Source: Gentiana macrophylla
Taxonomy: Eukaryota; Streptophyta; Magnoliopsida; Gentianales; Gentianaceae
DNA: 64,000 bases
Direction of reading: 5' to 3'
Assembly (NCBI GenBank): GCA_026214975.1
Contig: CM047808.1
Location: forward strand, 5,631,262 to 5,695,261
Shown here in pieces: positions 22,468 through 35,116 of this stretch (the stretch's first letter is position 1; every line of letters begins with the position of its first letter). The notes under the pieces are model-generated. The model did no database searches. It had not been told where the DNA came from and saw only the letters and a list, made by a program, of their open reading frames with translations. Both the position numbers and the translations under genes were made by a program.

Positions 22468-23574
22468 TATTTTTTTTATTTTAAGAACAGTATAACGTGC
22501 TACATATATATATTTATATATTCTCTGTGGTCCTTTGCTTTAGGAGAACTTTAGTTTAAAATTGTCGTCAAATTTGGGAAATTAAAATATTAAAAACAAA
22601 TGCTATATGCAAGTGTGAATGGAGTGGCTAGCCGCACCATCACATAAATTCGACATGGCTAGTGCGTATTATGCCCGATTAAATAGTAATTGTTCCAAAG
22701 AGAAGGAAAAGAAATAGATGACAATCTAGACTATCAGCAACGAGAAAACATGTTGCTTTTGTAATATCTCAAAAATCCATGAAGGGTAAAAGTGTAAAAT
22801 GGAAATTTTTATTATTTTCCTATTTATAGTTTTATCCCCAAAGAATAATTAACAAAAAAAAAATAAAATTTATTTTAATTTATGGTTAATTAATTGGGTA
22901 TTTAAAGGAAATATACCTAATTAATCTCTTAATCACAATACGTCATGTTTTCTGAAATTGAGGAGGAAGTCGACGGCAGCATCAGGGAGAAGAGCAAGAA
23001 CGCAAATCTTCAATTGTATGTTTGATCGGTCGATTTTTGGTGCAGACGATAGTAGAAGAAATTGATCATCGCGAGAAGACGGTCGTTTCCATACTAATCG
23101 TTTTCTAATCGGTAATTCTTCCCTTTTAGCCATAAACCTTTAATTCTTTTGTTTTGGGAGAAAACCTGAGTTTTGATGAATTAGAGAATTGCCTAATAAT
23201 AGTAGAATGCTTAATTATCGTAGGTTGTTCGTAGAAGTGGTTGGAATCGAAGAATCAAGTCTTTTGCTTTCGTTTTCACTTTCGAAATCGATTTTGGATT
23301 GTTAAGGTAATGGGTGTTCTTTAATCAGATTTTTGTGTGTTCAATCATATTTAATTAGGTGTTTAATTATTAATTATTGATGTTGTTTTTATTTTATATT
23401 GGCGGTAAAATCACCACCGACGAAAAGAATAGGACTGAATTCTATTGCTATATTGCTGCTGTATGTATGTGTTGTTGTATGCATATATGCCGTAGAAGAA
23501 GAAATGAATTATAAAAAAAAAAAGTAGAAGGGAATTCACAGGTTTGTGCTGCAGGGAAATAAGAGAAAAAATTA

Positions 23575-23953
23575 GGTGAATGAGGGAAGGGCATGTAAAT
23601 ATTTCATCAATTGAGTAGAAGATGACATTTTCAAACTTTTGTGAAAGCGACAAAACTATTTATTCATCACAAAATTCACTGTGTTAAAATTCACTGTTTA
23701 AATTCATCGATGAAATTCATTGTCGAAATTCACTAATTTTCAAAATTCATCGTTGAAATTCACTAATTTTAGGATTCACCGGCCGAAATTCACCGATTTC
23801 GGGATTCACCTGGAAGATTCACCGATTTTCTGGATTCACTGTTTGTCTTCTCGCTATAAAATTATGCAATTGTCATTTCTCCCTATAAAATATATGTAAT
23901 TGTCCCTTGTTATTTAAAAATATTTCGGGATGTACATTATCTCTAATTTTCCA
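23575..23953. mobile_element. Mutator-like MITE, copy 3 (9-bp TSD, one mismatch)
   Basis: AAAAAATTA (23566-23574) and TAAAAATTA (23954-23962) flank the element. The ends GGTGAATGAGGGAAGGGCA and the complement of TATCTCTAATTTTCCA match the family. The core has the TTCACCG/TTCACTG words. This copy has more changes than copy 2. Confidence 0.78.
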
Positions 23954-24157
23954 TAAAAATTAATTAATCTAAAAAAGAAAATATAATAGACGAACGCAAC
24001 AGGTAGAGAAAAGAAATGGAAAGAAAGAATAATAAATAAAAAAAAAGAACTAATCTATTCCTACTGTATTGCCGACGGTATCGAGGGAACCAAAAGAGAC
24101 TCCGTTATTTGCTTATTTATGGACGATGATGATCCTAATAATGATAATAATAAAATA

Positions 24158-24844
24158 CACTACAAGAAAAGTGTACATTTACGGCATGCATTTACGGCGT
24201 GCTTTTAAGAACGCCATAAATATTGACATTTTATGGCATGCTTTAATATGTACGTCGTAAATTTATCTTGAATTAAGTCCACTTAACTTAATGCTTCTAG
24301 ATTATAGATTACTTGGTGGGCTGACATTCTTTTTTGCTATTGTGTTATGTACATGTACTTGTATCGGAACATGGTGAATTGTAATAAAATATGTTTTGTT
24401 TAAAAGGAAAAAGTTATATAGTGTACAAAGTACAATGTTCATTTTCATAGTTTATGTGTATGTATGAAGCAATTATGGCCTGCATTACTGTTAATTTATG
24501 GTTGGCATCCAATTGGTCATTACAGCATGCATGTGCATGCCGTGGTAGATGATTTTAGTGATTTTACGGTATTCTTTGTACGTTGTAATTTGACGTAGAT
24601 AGGTCATTTATGGCGTGCTCTGGTTTGAGTTAACGGCGTGCTCTTGCATGCCTCGAACAATTTTTTCTATTGGGCTCGAACTACATTTACGGCGTGCATT
24701 TTGGATCATCTATGGCTTACAAAAATGTGTTGTAATATTCAAAATAGATTTACGGGGTGTCCATCAATGGCTTGCATTTGTGCGCCGTAATTTACCATCT
24801 ATGGCGTGCCTTGCACGCCGTAAATTGGCAAATTTGTTGTAGTG
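24158..24844. mobile_element. non-autonomous CACTA element with 3-bp TSD
   Basis: It starts CACTACAAGAAAAGTG and ends TTTGTTGTAGTG, giving inverted CACTACAA termini. The trinucleotide ATA lies on both sides (24155-24157 and 24845-24847), the TSD size of CACTA transposons. Both subterminal regions are full of a TTTACGGCGTGC/TTTATGGCGTGC word in both orientations, the likely transposase-binding repeats. At 687 bp it is too short for a transposase; frames at 24615-24842 and 24757-24969 have no domain. A related autonomous element would have to move it. Confidence 0.9.
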
Positions 24845-25541
24845 ATACAAAGGTGGTGGTTATGTTTTCAAATATTCTTCAACATGATAATGTTCACATT
24901 GTTTGGACATTACTTATGTACAAGATGTTATGGTTTGGTATGCGTGTGTTTGATGACATTAAATGTTAATTGGCAATGTCTAACATCGAATTCAGGTGCC
25001 TTAGCATCAATCGCCGCAACTGAGACCCTCTGCGGGGAGAAGGTGGTAGCCCAGAAGGCGGTTGTTTAGACCTTGCAGGGTCATTGGTTTAGTAGTCATT
25101 GATGTCTTTTACAACGTGCTAGGTAGTTAATATAAATTGTCTAGGACTAGATGTCCTTAGGAAGTCTTTTAAATGAAATGAACTTAGGTGATTAGATTAA
25201 CTACGTAATAAACATATGTGATGAGTCTAAAAGCTAAAACGTTGTAATTTTGGTGAGACACATTTATGATTCGCAAAGATGGAATCATTTCTCATATGTA
25301 ACGGACAATATTCGGGTTTTGGTCATGTTCCACACGGAACCATCCGTGCTATATGAGGTCTTTGAATATGTCCCAAAGATACCCATCATTCGGGCATTGT
25401 GTCCTTGAATTACAATGTAACATAGATAATTGCTCGTGATGGTGCTAATGAGACTAGGCGGGGAGTGTATTTTAATGCAACCTTATGTGGTAGAGATTGT
25501 AGAATTTACTTGTTATGTATGATATGTTATATATATACTGT

Positions 25542-25641
25542 NNNNNNNNNNNNNNNNNNNNNNNNNNNNNNNNNNNNNNNNNNNNNNNNNNNNNNNNNNN
25601 NNNNNNNNNNNNNNNNNNNNNNNNNNNNNNNNNNNNNNNNN
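25542..25641. other. assembly gap, 100 N
   Basis: Exactly 100 N, the conventional size for a gap of unknown length. It separates the Dof region from the satellite arrays, so distance and even adjacency across it are not established. Confidence 0.99.
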
Positions 25642-28600
25642 CTTTATAACGAGTAGAAATTTGGGTTTTTGCTTTGGTGACGAGTTCGAATTCATGTTTT
25701 CTTCATATTAACGAGTTCAAATTTTTGTTTTTCTCTCGTGACGAGTTGTCCTTGCAGAAAAAAAGTTTTTTACCTGATAACGAGTTGACATCGACGGAAA
25801 TTTTTGTTTTCCCTTTATGACGAGTAGAAATTTGTGTTTTTGCTTTGGTAACGAGTTCGAATTCAGGTTTTCTACATATTAACGAGTTTAAATTTGTGTC
25901 TTTCTCTGATAACGAGTTATCTTTGCAGAAAAAAAGTTTTTTCCCTGATAACGAGATGACATCGCCGGAAATTTGTGTTTTCCGTTTATAACGAGTAGAA
26001 ATTTGTGTTTTTGCTTTGGTAACGAGTTCGAATTCATGTTTTCTTCATATTAACGAGTTCAATTTTTTTTTTCTCTAGTAACGAGTTATCCTTACAAAAA
26101 AACGGTTTTTCCCTGATAACGAGTTGACATCGCCAAAAATTTGTGTTTTCCCTTTATAACAAGTAGAAATTTGTGTTTTTGCTTTGGTATCGAGTTCGAA
26201 TTCATGTTTTCTTCATATTAACGAGTTTAAATTTGTGTTTTTTCTCTGGTAACGAGTTGTCATTGCAGAGAAAAAAGGTTTTTTCCCTGATAACGAGTTG
26301 ACATCGCCGGAAATTTGTGTTTTCCCTTTATAACGAGTAGAAATTTGTGTTTTGCTTTGGTAACGAGTTCGAATTCATGTTTTCTTCATATTAACGAGTT
26401 CAAATTTGTATTTTTCTCTGGTAAAGAGTTGTCTTTGCAGAAAAAAAAAAGAAGGTTTTTTCACTGATAACGAGTTGACATCGCCGGAAATTTGTGTTTT
26501 CCCTTTATAACGAGTAGAAATTTGTGTTTTTGCTTTGGTAACGAGTTCGAATTCATGTTTTCTTCATATTAACGAGTTCAAATTTTTGTTTTTCTCTGGT
26601 AACGAGTTGTCCTTGCAGAAAAAAGGTTTTTTCCCTGATAACGAGTTGACATCGCCGAAATTTGTGTTTTCCCTTTATAACGAGTAGAAATTTGTGTCTT
26701 GCTTTGGTAACGAGTTCGAATTCATGTTTTCTTCATATTAACGAGTTCAAATTTGTATTTTTCTCTGTTAAAGAGTTGTCTTTGCGAAGAAAAAAAAGGT
26801 TTTTTTCACTGATAACGAGTTGACATCGCCGGAAATTTGTGTTTTCCCTTTATAACGAGTAGAAATTTGTGTTTTTGCTTTGGTAACGAGTTCGAATTCA
26901 TGTTTTCTTCATATTAACGAGTTCAAATTCTTGTTTTTCTCTGGTAACGAGTTGTCCTTGCAGAGAAAAGGTTTTTTCCCTGATAACGAGTTGACATCGC
27001 CGGAAATTTGTGTTTTCCCTTTATAACGAGTAGAAATTTGTGTTTTTGCTTTGGTGACGAGTTCGAATTCATGTTTTCTTCATATTAACGAGTTCAAATT
27101 TTTGTTTTTCTCTCGTAACGAGTTGTCCTTGCAGAAAAAAGGTTTTTTACCTGATAACGAGTTGACATCGCCGGAAATTTGTGTTTTCCCTTTATAACGA
27201 GTAGAAATTTGTGTTTTTCTTTGGTAACGAGTTCGAATTCATGTTTTTTTCATATTAACGAGTTCAAATTTGTATTTTTCTCTGGTAAAGAGTTGTCCTT
27301 GCAGAAAAAAAAAAAGGTTTTTTCACTGATAACGAGTTGACATCGCCGGAAATTTGTGTTTTCCCTTTATAATGAGTAGAAATTTGTGTTTTTGCTTTGG
27401 TAACGAGTTCGAATTCATGTTTTCTTCATATTAACGAGTTCAATTTTTTTTCTCTGGTAACGAGTTGTCTTTGCAGAAAAAAAAAAGGTTTTTTCCCTGA
27501 TAATGAGTTGACATCGCCGGAAATTTGTGTTTTCCCTTTATAACGAGTAGAAATTTGTGTTTTTGCTTTAGTAACGAGTTCGAATTAATGTTTTCTTCAC
27601 ATTAACGAGTTTGAATTTGTGTTTTTCTCTAGTAACGAGTTGTCCTTGCAGAAAAAAAAGTTTTTTTCCCCGAAAACGAGTTGACATCGCCGGAAATTTG
27701 TCTTTTCCCTTTATAACGAGTAGAAATTTGTGTTTTTGCTTTGGTAACGAGTTCGAATTCATGTTTTCTTCGTATTGACGAGTTCAAATTTTTGTTTTTC
27801 TCTGGTAACGAGTTGTCGTTGCAGAAAAAAGGTTTTTTCCCTGATAACGAGTTGACATCGCCGGAAATTTGTGTTTTCCCTTCATAACGAGTAGAAATTT
27901 GTGTTTTTGCTTTGGTAACGAGTTCGAATTCATGTTTTCTTCATATTAATGAGTTTAAATTTGTGTTTTTCTCTGGTAACGAGTTGTCCTTGCAGAAAAA
28001 AAAGGTTTTTTCCCTGATAACGTGTTGACATCGCCGGAAATTTGTGTTTTCCCTTCATAACGAGTAGAAATTTGTGTTTTTGCTTTGGTAACGAGTTCGA
28101 ATTCATGTTTTCTTCATATTAACGAGTTCAAAATTTTTTTTTGTCTGGTAACGAGTTGTCCTTGCAGAAAATAAGGTTTTTTCCCTGATAACGAGGTGAC
28201 ATCGCCGGAAATTTGTGTTTTTCCTTTATAACGAGTAGAAATTTGAGTTTTATCCTTGGTAACGAGTTCGAATTCATGTTTTCTTCATATTAACGAGTTC
28301 AAATTTTTGTTTTTCTCCAGTAATGAGTTGTCCTTGCTGAAAAAATGGTTTTTTCCTTGATATCGAGTTGACATCAACGGAAATTTGTATTTTCCCATTA
28401 TAACGAGTATAAATTTGTGTTTTTGCTTTGGTAACGAGTTCGAATTCTTGTTTTATTCATATTAACGAGTTCATATTTGTCATTTTCTCTGGTAACGCGT
28501 TGTCCTTGCAGAAAAAAGGTTTTTGCCCTGATAACAAGTTGACATCGCCGGAAATTTGTGTTTTCTCTTTATAACGAGTAGAAATTTTTGTTTTTGTCTT

Positions 28601-30481
28601 TGGTAACAAGTTCGAATTCATGTTTTCTTTTTATTAACGAGTTCTAATTTTTGTTTTTCTCTTGTAATGTGTTGTACTTGCAGAAAAAAGGTTTTTTCCC
28701 TGATAACGAGTCGACATCGCCGGAAATTTGTGTTTTCCCTTTATAACGAGTAGAAATTTTTGTTTTTTCTTTGTTAACGAGTTCGAATTCTTGTTTTCTT
28801 CTTATTAACGAGTTCAAATTTTTGTTTTTCTCTGGTAACGAGTTGTCTTTGCAAAATAAATGTTTTTTTCCCTGATAACGAGTTGACAACGCTGGAAATT
28901 TGTGTTTTCCTTTTATAACGATTAGAAATTTGTGTTTTTTCTTTGGTAACGAGTTCGAATTCATGTTTTCCTCTTATTAACGAGTTCAAATATTTGTGTT
29001 TTTCTCTGGTAACGAGTTGTCCTTGAAGAAAAAAAGGTTTTTTCCCATATAACGAGTTGACATCGCCGAAAATTTGTGTTTTTCCATTGTAACGAGTAGA
29101 AATTTGTGTTTTTGCTTTGGAAACGAGTTTGAATTCATGTTTTCTTCTTATTAACGTGTTCTAATTTGTGTTTGACTCTGGTAACGAGTTGTCCTTGCAG
29201 AAAAAAAAAAGGTTTTTTCCCTGATAACGAGTTGACATTACCGGAAATTTGTGTTTTCCATTTATAAGAGTAGAAATTTGTGTTTTTCTTTGGTAACGAG
29301 TTCGAATTCATGTTTTCTTCTTATTAACGTGTTCAAATTTGTGTTTGACTCTGGCAACGAGTTGTCGTTGCTGAAAAAAGTTTTTTTCTTTGATAACGAG
29401 TTGACATCACCAGAAATTTATGTTTTCCATTTATAACGAGTAGAGATTTGTGTTTTTTCTTTGGTAAAGCAGTTCGAATTCATGTTTTCTTCTTATTAAT
29501 GAGTTCAAATTTGTGTCTTTCTCTGGTAACGATTTATCCTTGCAATAAAAAACTTTTTTCGCTGATAACGAGTTCACAGTGCCGGAAATTTGTGTTTTCC
29601 CATTATAACGAGTAGAAATTTGTGTTTTTGCTTTGGTAACGAGTTGCAAGGATAGAAATTTGTGTTTTTGCTTTGGTAGAAATTTGTGTTTTCCCATTAT
29701 AACGAATAGAAATTTGTGTTCGAATTCTTGTTTTCTTCATATTAACGAGTTCAAATTTGTGTTTTTCTCTGGTAACGCGTTGTCCTTGCAGAAAAAAAAG
29801 TTTTTTCCCTGATAACGAGTTGACATCGTCAGAAATTTGTGCTTTCCCTTTATAACGAGTAGAAATTTGTGTTTTTGCTTTGGTAACGAGTTCGAATTCA
29901 TGTTTTTCTTCATATTAATGAGATCAAATTTTTGTTTTTCTCTGGTCACGTGTTGTCCTTGCAAAAAAAAAGGTTTTTTTCCCTGATAACGAGTTGACAT
30001 CGCCGGAAATTTGTGTTTTCCCTTTATAACGAGTAGAAATTTCTTCATATTAACGACTTCAAATTTGTGTTTTTTCTCTAGTAACAAGTTGTCCTTTCCC
30101 TGATATCGAGTTGACATCACGGAAATTTGTGTTTTCCCCTTTATAACGAGTAGAAATTTGTGTTTTTGCTTTGGTAACGAGTTCGAATTCATGTTTTCTT
30201 CTTATTAATGAGTTCAAATTTGTGTCTTTCTCTGGTAACGATTTGTCCTTGCAAAAAAAAGGTTTTTTCGCTGATAACGAGTTGACATCGCCGGAAATTT
30301 GTGTTTCCCATTATAACGAGTAGAAATTTGTGTTTTTGCTTTGGTAACGAGTTCGAATTCATGTTTTCTTTATATTAACGAGTTCAAATTTGTGTTTTTC
30401 TCTGGTAACGAGTTGTCCTTGCAGAAAAAAGGTTTTTTCCCTGATAACGAGTTGAAATCGCCGGAAATTTGTGTTTTCCCT
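25642..30481. repeat. satellite array 1, about 171-bp monomer, about 28 copies
   Basis: The period is 170-175 bp; for example CCCTTTATAACGAG recurs at 26501, 26671, 26846 and 27017. Each monomer has five subunits opening with TAACGAGT, spaced about 31, 31, 30, 39 and 40 bp, most followed by AAATTTGTGTTTTT. This suggests the monomer grew from a unit of 30-40 bp. The variant trio GGTGACGAG, CTCTCGT and TTTTTTACCTGAT occurs at 25671 and again at 27050, an offset of about 8 monomers. Some monomers near 29640-30110 are truncated. The left end is the gap; the right end is cut by a SIRE-type LTR. Long minus-strand frames here follow from the repeat. Confidence 0.95.
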
Positions 30482-32202
30482 TGTTGGACTTATTTTTATG
30501 TTTTAGTGATGAGTGCCAAACTAACTGCTATAGAGCAAAGGCAAAAAGATGTCTAGATCAAATGTATAGGTTTATTTTAGTTTGATCTTTGTATAGGTTT
30601 GATCAAACAAGCCTTTGTAAAAAGTCGGTGACTTGTCTCGTGAGACGAGTCTGAGTCTAGAGTCGAGAGAAGTAGTTAGGTCGATGAGACTTTTCTCCGG
30701 AACTCTTTGAAGACTAAAGGCTGAGGACTCAAACTCAGTTAATGAAGGCTAAGGGATCAAACTTAGTGATTAAAGTCAAGGATATGCAATCAAAATTTAG
30801 GCAAGTCTGTGATGACCTAAATTGATTTCATATACCTTGTGTAGAAGGTCTAAGTTCCATAAGTTGGATGATGTTTGGAACATGGTTATAATTAAAAAGG
30901 TGTAATCTAATTTCACAGATAAAAGTTAGATAAAAGAAATCAGCTGCATTGAATTTGTTACACAAAGAAATTCTTCATTCAAACAGATCGATAGGTATTA
31001 CAACAGATCGATAAACTCGCTTGATAATTTACCTCGGTTAATTCAAGATTACATTGGAAGATTACATGGATAAGGACAACCAACTACCTCTGATTTATCA
31101 AACAAATCAAAATTTGAGATTAAAAGGATGTTGGGATGATTCAGGACTTTATCCAATGGTTATAAGTCAAAGGTGGGAATGATTGAGATCATCAAAAGGA
31201 ATCGACACCTTTATCGATCCCATGAATAGTGATGAAAGCATGTCAAATGGGACAAAAAGCAGGAGCGGCTATATTTGAATTTCAAATACAAGTCACATGC
31301 CATCCTACCTATAAATAGAGGACTTTCAACTCAGAAGAAGATGATGATTGATGAATTTTAAGAGAAAAATATAAGTGATAATTCTGAGCTGCAAGAACAC
31401 CCTGTTGAGCTTAACCTTACTGATCCAGAGAAAATCTTAAAGTGTATTCTCGTATTCAAGCTACATCAAGTTTACACACTGAAAGGCGCAAGTCGCTTGA
31501 TTATATCATCCTAATCAAGTTGCTGCAACTGAATCATTTACTTGATTCACTCTTTATTTTATAAAGAACCTGTTGAAGATAGTGAAGCACTTGTTGTGTG
31601 AAGGACTGTTGTTTGTGGTGGAGCTGGTGAAGAGGCAATCCTACCCTTCAAGGACCAGTGGAAGACTTTGGAGCAGCAATCCTACCTGTTCCTTGTTTTC
31701 AGTTTGTGAAGCCATAGTCATTGGTGAAGGACAAGCAACTTAGGAATCTTTGTATCAGCTACATCAAAGATCTCTAGTGAATTACCTCCAACATCACAGG
31801 AGAAGAGTGGACTGACAGGATTACACCACCGGAACCACTATAAAATCCGCCTACTTACTTACTTTACGCATTTAGTTTATTATATACATCAACCTACTGA
31901 ATCTAGCAACTGAACTCACACACATACACTACTGAGTATCTAATACTTAGTATCATATTTAACAAAAAGTAACAAGGCTTTATTTTTGATATAATTCCGC
32001 TGCACAAATTCAGTAAACTCAACCATCGGTGAACTCACATGTATCAAAGAGCTTATCTTGAGGTATCAAGCAGATTTCATCGAGGTATCAAGCAGCTTTG
32101 AAGTTCTTTGAGTTTGTCAACTCCAAAAAGTTTTAAGTGTTAAGTTTATTCACCCCCCCCCCCCCCTCTAAACTTAACCAAAGCCTTTTCAAGGGACCAA
32201 CA
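30482..32202 (+). mobile_element. 5' LTR of a SIRE-type copia element
   Basis: It starts TGTTGGACTTATTTTTATG abruptly inside a satellite monomer and ends GGACCAACA just before a primer-binding site. Length is 1721 bp. It is related along its length to the LTR at 62308-64000, sharing for example AAAAAGATGTCTAGAT and a TTTATTCACCCCCC run near the end. The C-run at 32150-32166 may be miscounted. Confidence 0.88.
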
Positions 32203-32204
32203 AT

Positions 32205-32216
32205 TGGTATCGGAGC
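32205..32216 (+). promoter_or_regulatory. primer-binding site, tRNA-iMet type
   Basis: TGGTATCGGAGC lies 2 bases after the LTR end and differs by one base from the canonical TGGTATCAGAGC complementary to initiator tRNA-Met, the usual copia primer. Confidence 0.8.
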
Positions 32217-32307
32217 AGTACTTCTGTTCTGAAGTAATCCTACTTGTTGTGCTTGTGAAAATACTTTGAAAAATCTTTTCAAATCACTGGTTTTCAAAGC
32301 CTTGCAT

Positions 32308-33890
32308 CATGTATAGCAACCAGTATGCTAGAACAATGTTGATGTGTTCTGCAGATCGTTTTGATGAATATAAACGTCGTATTCAGGCTTACCTTGCTGC
32401 AACTCATGATGAAATGATGGATGTGCTCACAGATGGACCACTGGAGATTACAAAGTCGAATAAGTGGGTGAAGAGACACTGATACATTCCAAAGCCTAAA
32501 AAAGGAATGGACTGCTGAAGATAGAAAGAGAGCAAATCTGAACAACATTGCTATTGATATTATCTACAGAACTCTGGATAGCAACATGTACATGAAAGTG
32601 AAAGATTGTAAAATAGCAAAAGAACTTTGGGACAAACTACGGTTGATCTGTGAAGGCACTGATGAAATAAAGAAGAATAAAATCAGTGTGGCAAAGAAGA
32701 AGTTCCAAAAGTTTGAAATGAAACCCAATGAAAACATTGAACAAATGTAATCTAGGTTCAATGCAATTCTGTTTGAACTCACCCTGCTGTGTGTTATCTA
32801 TTCAAAAGAAGAAATCAACACAAAAATCTTGGAAGCTTTACCTGCTACAGATGAATGGAAGATGAAGGTGACAGCCATTGAAGAAATGAGAAGACTGCGT
32901 GAAGAGGATACATTCAAGTTATTCTCAGATCTCAAGGCATATGAATTCAAAAAGAAGTTGTCACCTACCACCTTTGAAAGGAAGAGCAAAACCACACAGA
33001 CCTTTGTTTGCTTTACATCAAGAAGAAAGATCGAAGCTCAAGATGAATTACTGGATGAAATGCAAGAGCAAATAGCATTGCTGAGCAAGAAGATCAGGAT
33101 GATGAAAGGTGGGAAAAGCTCACCTAGGAATTTCACAAAGAAATTCATTGAAAATAAAAAGGAAGAAACAAAGAAAGACAATGATTTCTTGTGTTTTAAT
33201 TGCAAGAAACCAGGACACTTCAGACCTGACTGTCCTGAATTAAAGCAGAAAAAGGAACCAGATTATCTTTGCTTTAACTGCAAGAAGCCTGGACATTTCA
33301 GACCATATTGTCTAGATCTCCAAAGAACAAGAGTCAACAAAGAAGACATGGCAAGAAGGCTATGGTTGCTGAAGATGAATCTGGTTATGAAGTGGAATCT
33401 GAAAAGGGAAATGAATCAGATGACATAGCATTGGTTGCTGATATGGAAGACTATGCATTAATGGCTAATATGGATGCAACAGAGGAGGTTTACAATACTG
33501 TATCAATTAACACTCCTGCTGAAAGTGATTGTGAATCAACTTGTGGTTAAAATCCTAGAAACTCTAACAATGAAGAAGCTTTGGATGCCATCCTTAATCA
33601 ACTGAGGAAAATACAATCTGGTTATGAGATTGTGAAGGCTGAAAAAGAAGCTCTTCAAGTAGAAGTTGAAAGATTAAATGCTGAATTAAGGATTCTCAAA
33701 GGTAAAGAAAAAGATGTTGGACATAATCAGTATAAGCCTGCTGAACATCCAGTAGCCTCTGAATCTGCTGATCCATCTTGTTCCTCTACTGCATACAAAT
33801 CTGGAAAGCCTTATGGTGATAGAACAGGGCTTGGATTTGGAACTCAACAATCCAAAAGAGTGGATCCAGTGAAGGCTATGAACTAGTGCC
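32308..33890 (+). pseudogene. SIRE-type gag, broken by stops
   Basis: The frame opens M-Y-S-N-Q-Y-A-R near 32308 with a gag block reading R-F-D-E-Y-K-R-R-I-Q-A-Y-L and D-V-L-T-D-G-P. Stops at about 32479 and 32748 interrupt it. From 32829 a frame carries two zinc knuckles of the form C-F-N-C-K-K-P-G-H-F-R-P-x-C (33192-33233 and about 33270-33311), which bind element RNA in the particle. After a stop at 33548 a Lys/Glu-rich coiled-coil segment follows (33581-33720), as in SIRE/Maximus gag proteins. Confidence 0.85.
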
Positions 33891-34631
33891 GGTGGTCCTA
33901 AGTTTGTACTGCACAAGATCCAACTCCGAGTAAGGTTGCTGAGGCAGTAAAACCTGCTGAGAATGCTTCAAGGAAGCAAAATCAGAAGTCAAAGAAGTCA
34001 ACAGCTCCTAATAAAAGGAACAAATCCAAAAATAAGACTGTTGTGCCTTCTAAGCCTGCTGATAGCAGACCTGCTACCAAGTCTACTGGACCACAGAAGA
34101 GTAAGAAACAGAAATATTCCAAGGATAAGAATCCTAAACCCAAAAATGTTAATCATTCAAGGGATACTTATCTCAGGGGGAAATGTAGATTGTTCCCTGC
34201 TGATAATGATTGGAATATTCCTGCCCCCATTGATAGAATCAATAGATACAACCATACTGCTAGGGTAAAACCTAGGCAATGGATTCAGCAAAGGACTCAG
34301 CAGAGGACTTATATAAGACCTCAGCAGAGACCTCAAAGAGAGACTCCATATTATAGGTTGTTCTAACAGACAAGACAAACCTATGGTTATACTGCTGCTT
34401 CTAACAAGAAAAATCACTCCAAACAGCAATATATACCAAAAAGCCAGAAAACATATGTGAATCCTACACAACCAACTGTTAGATCTTATGGATGTGTGGA
34501 ATACATGTATGAACCTAAGTATGGCACCTTTAAAAGAAGACCTTATGGAAATTTACCAGGGGTCATGCTTACCACTGACCAACATGGACCCAAACAGATT
34601 TGGGTACCTAAAATGTATTGATTTTGTTTTG
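33891..34631 (+). pseudogene. gag-protease linker, low-complexity, broken
   Basis: Lys, Pro, Ser and Gln-rich sequence in alternating frames (33963-34268 and 34043-34366), with stops. It lies between the coiled coil and the protease, where SIRE-type elements have a variable basic linker. No domain is recognised. Confidence 0.55.
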
Positions 34632-35116
34632 TAGGGTGTCTGGTACTTTGACAGTGGATGTTCCAGACATATGACAAAGAATAAGCACTGTTTGACAAGC
34701 TACATAGCAAAGGATGGTCCAATGGTGAATTTTGGCAACAAAAATACACCTGGTTATACAAGAGGCTATGGCACACTTGTGAGGAATAGACTAACCATCA
34801 AGAATGTTGCTTATGTGGAAGGACTGGACTACAACTTGCTGAGCACTGGACAATTCTATGACATGGGATACAATGTCACTTTTGACAAAAACAACTGTAT
34901 TGTCATTAGTGAAAAAGGTGATCAAGTTGTATTGGCTGGTAGAAGACAACAAAACATGTATGTTGTGGATTGGTCTACTGCAGTTCCAGAAACCTGCCTG
35001 ATCGTGCATACTAAATCAGAACTCAATTGGTTATGGCACAAGAAGTTGAATCATCTAAATTTTGATGATATCAATCAGCTAGTAAAGAAGAAAATGGTAA
35101 TTGGCTTGCCTGAGAT
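34632..35116 (+). pseudogene. SIRE-type protease and GAG-pre-integrase segment
   Basis: The frame has W-Y-F-D-S-G-C-S-R-H-M-T, with the aspartic protease active site D-S-G at 34650-34658. It continues through L-L-S-T-G-Q-F-Y-D-M-G and reaches the pre-integrase signature L-W-H-K-K-L-N-H-L-N-F (about 35029-35061) and V-I-G-L-P-E-I. It is then cut by the hAT MITE. The protease would process the polyprotein. This part is open without stops for about 480 bases. Confidence 0.88.

Larger units (their letters stand above)
22759..25541 (+). mobile_element. possible chromovirus-type LTR remnant with nested elements
   Basis: TGTAATATCTCAAAAATCC at 22759 resembles the TGTAATAYCY start common in Tekay/Del-like gypsy LTRs. 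The sequence that follows (GAAGGGTAAAAGTGTAAAA) also fits such an LTR. The stretch 24970-25500 has an LTR-like look but no second copy exists here. A Mutator-like MITE (23575-23953) and a CACTA element (24158-24844) lie inside. No primer site, polypurine tract or coding domain was found. It stops at the assembly gap. Identification is by resemblance only. Confidence 0.3.

Noticed and set aside
22933..23133. 66-codon minus-strand peptide
   Set aside because: It lies in sequence that looks like an LTR remnant; no domain or supporting context.
24615..24969. Frames of 70-75 codons as transposase pieces of the CACTA element
   Set aside because: They translate the subterminal repeats and show no transposase motif.
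25642..30481. CRISPR-like array because of the regularly spaced short TAACGAGT word
   Set aside because: The spacers are themselves repeated in every monomer, the host is a plant nucleus, and no cas-like gene exists. It is a tandem satellite.
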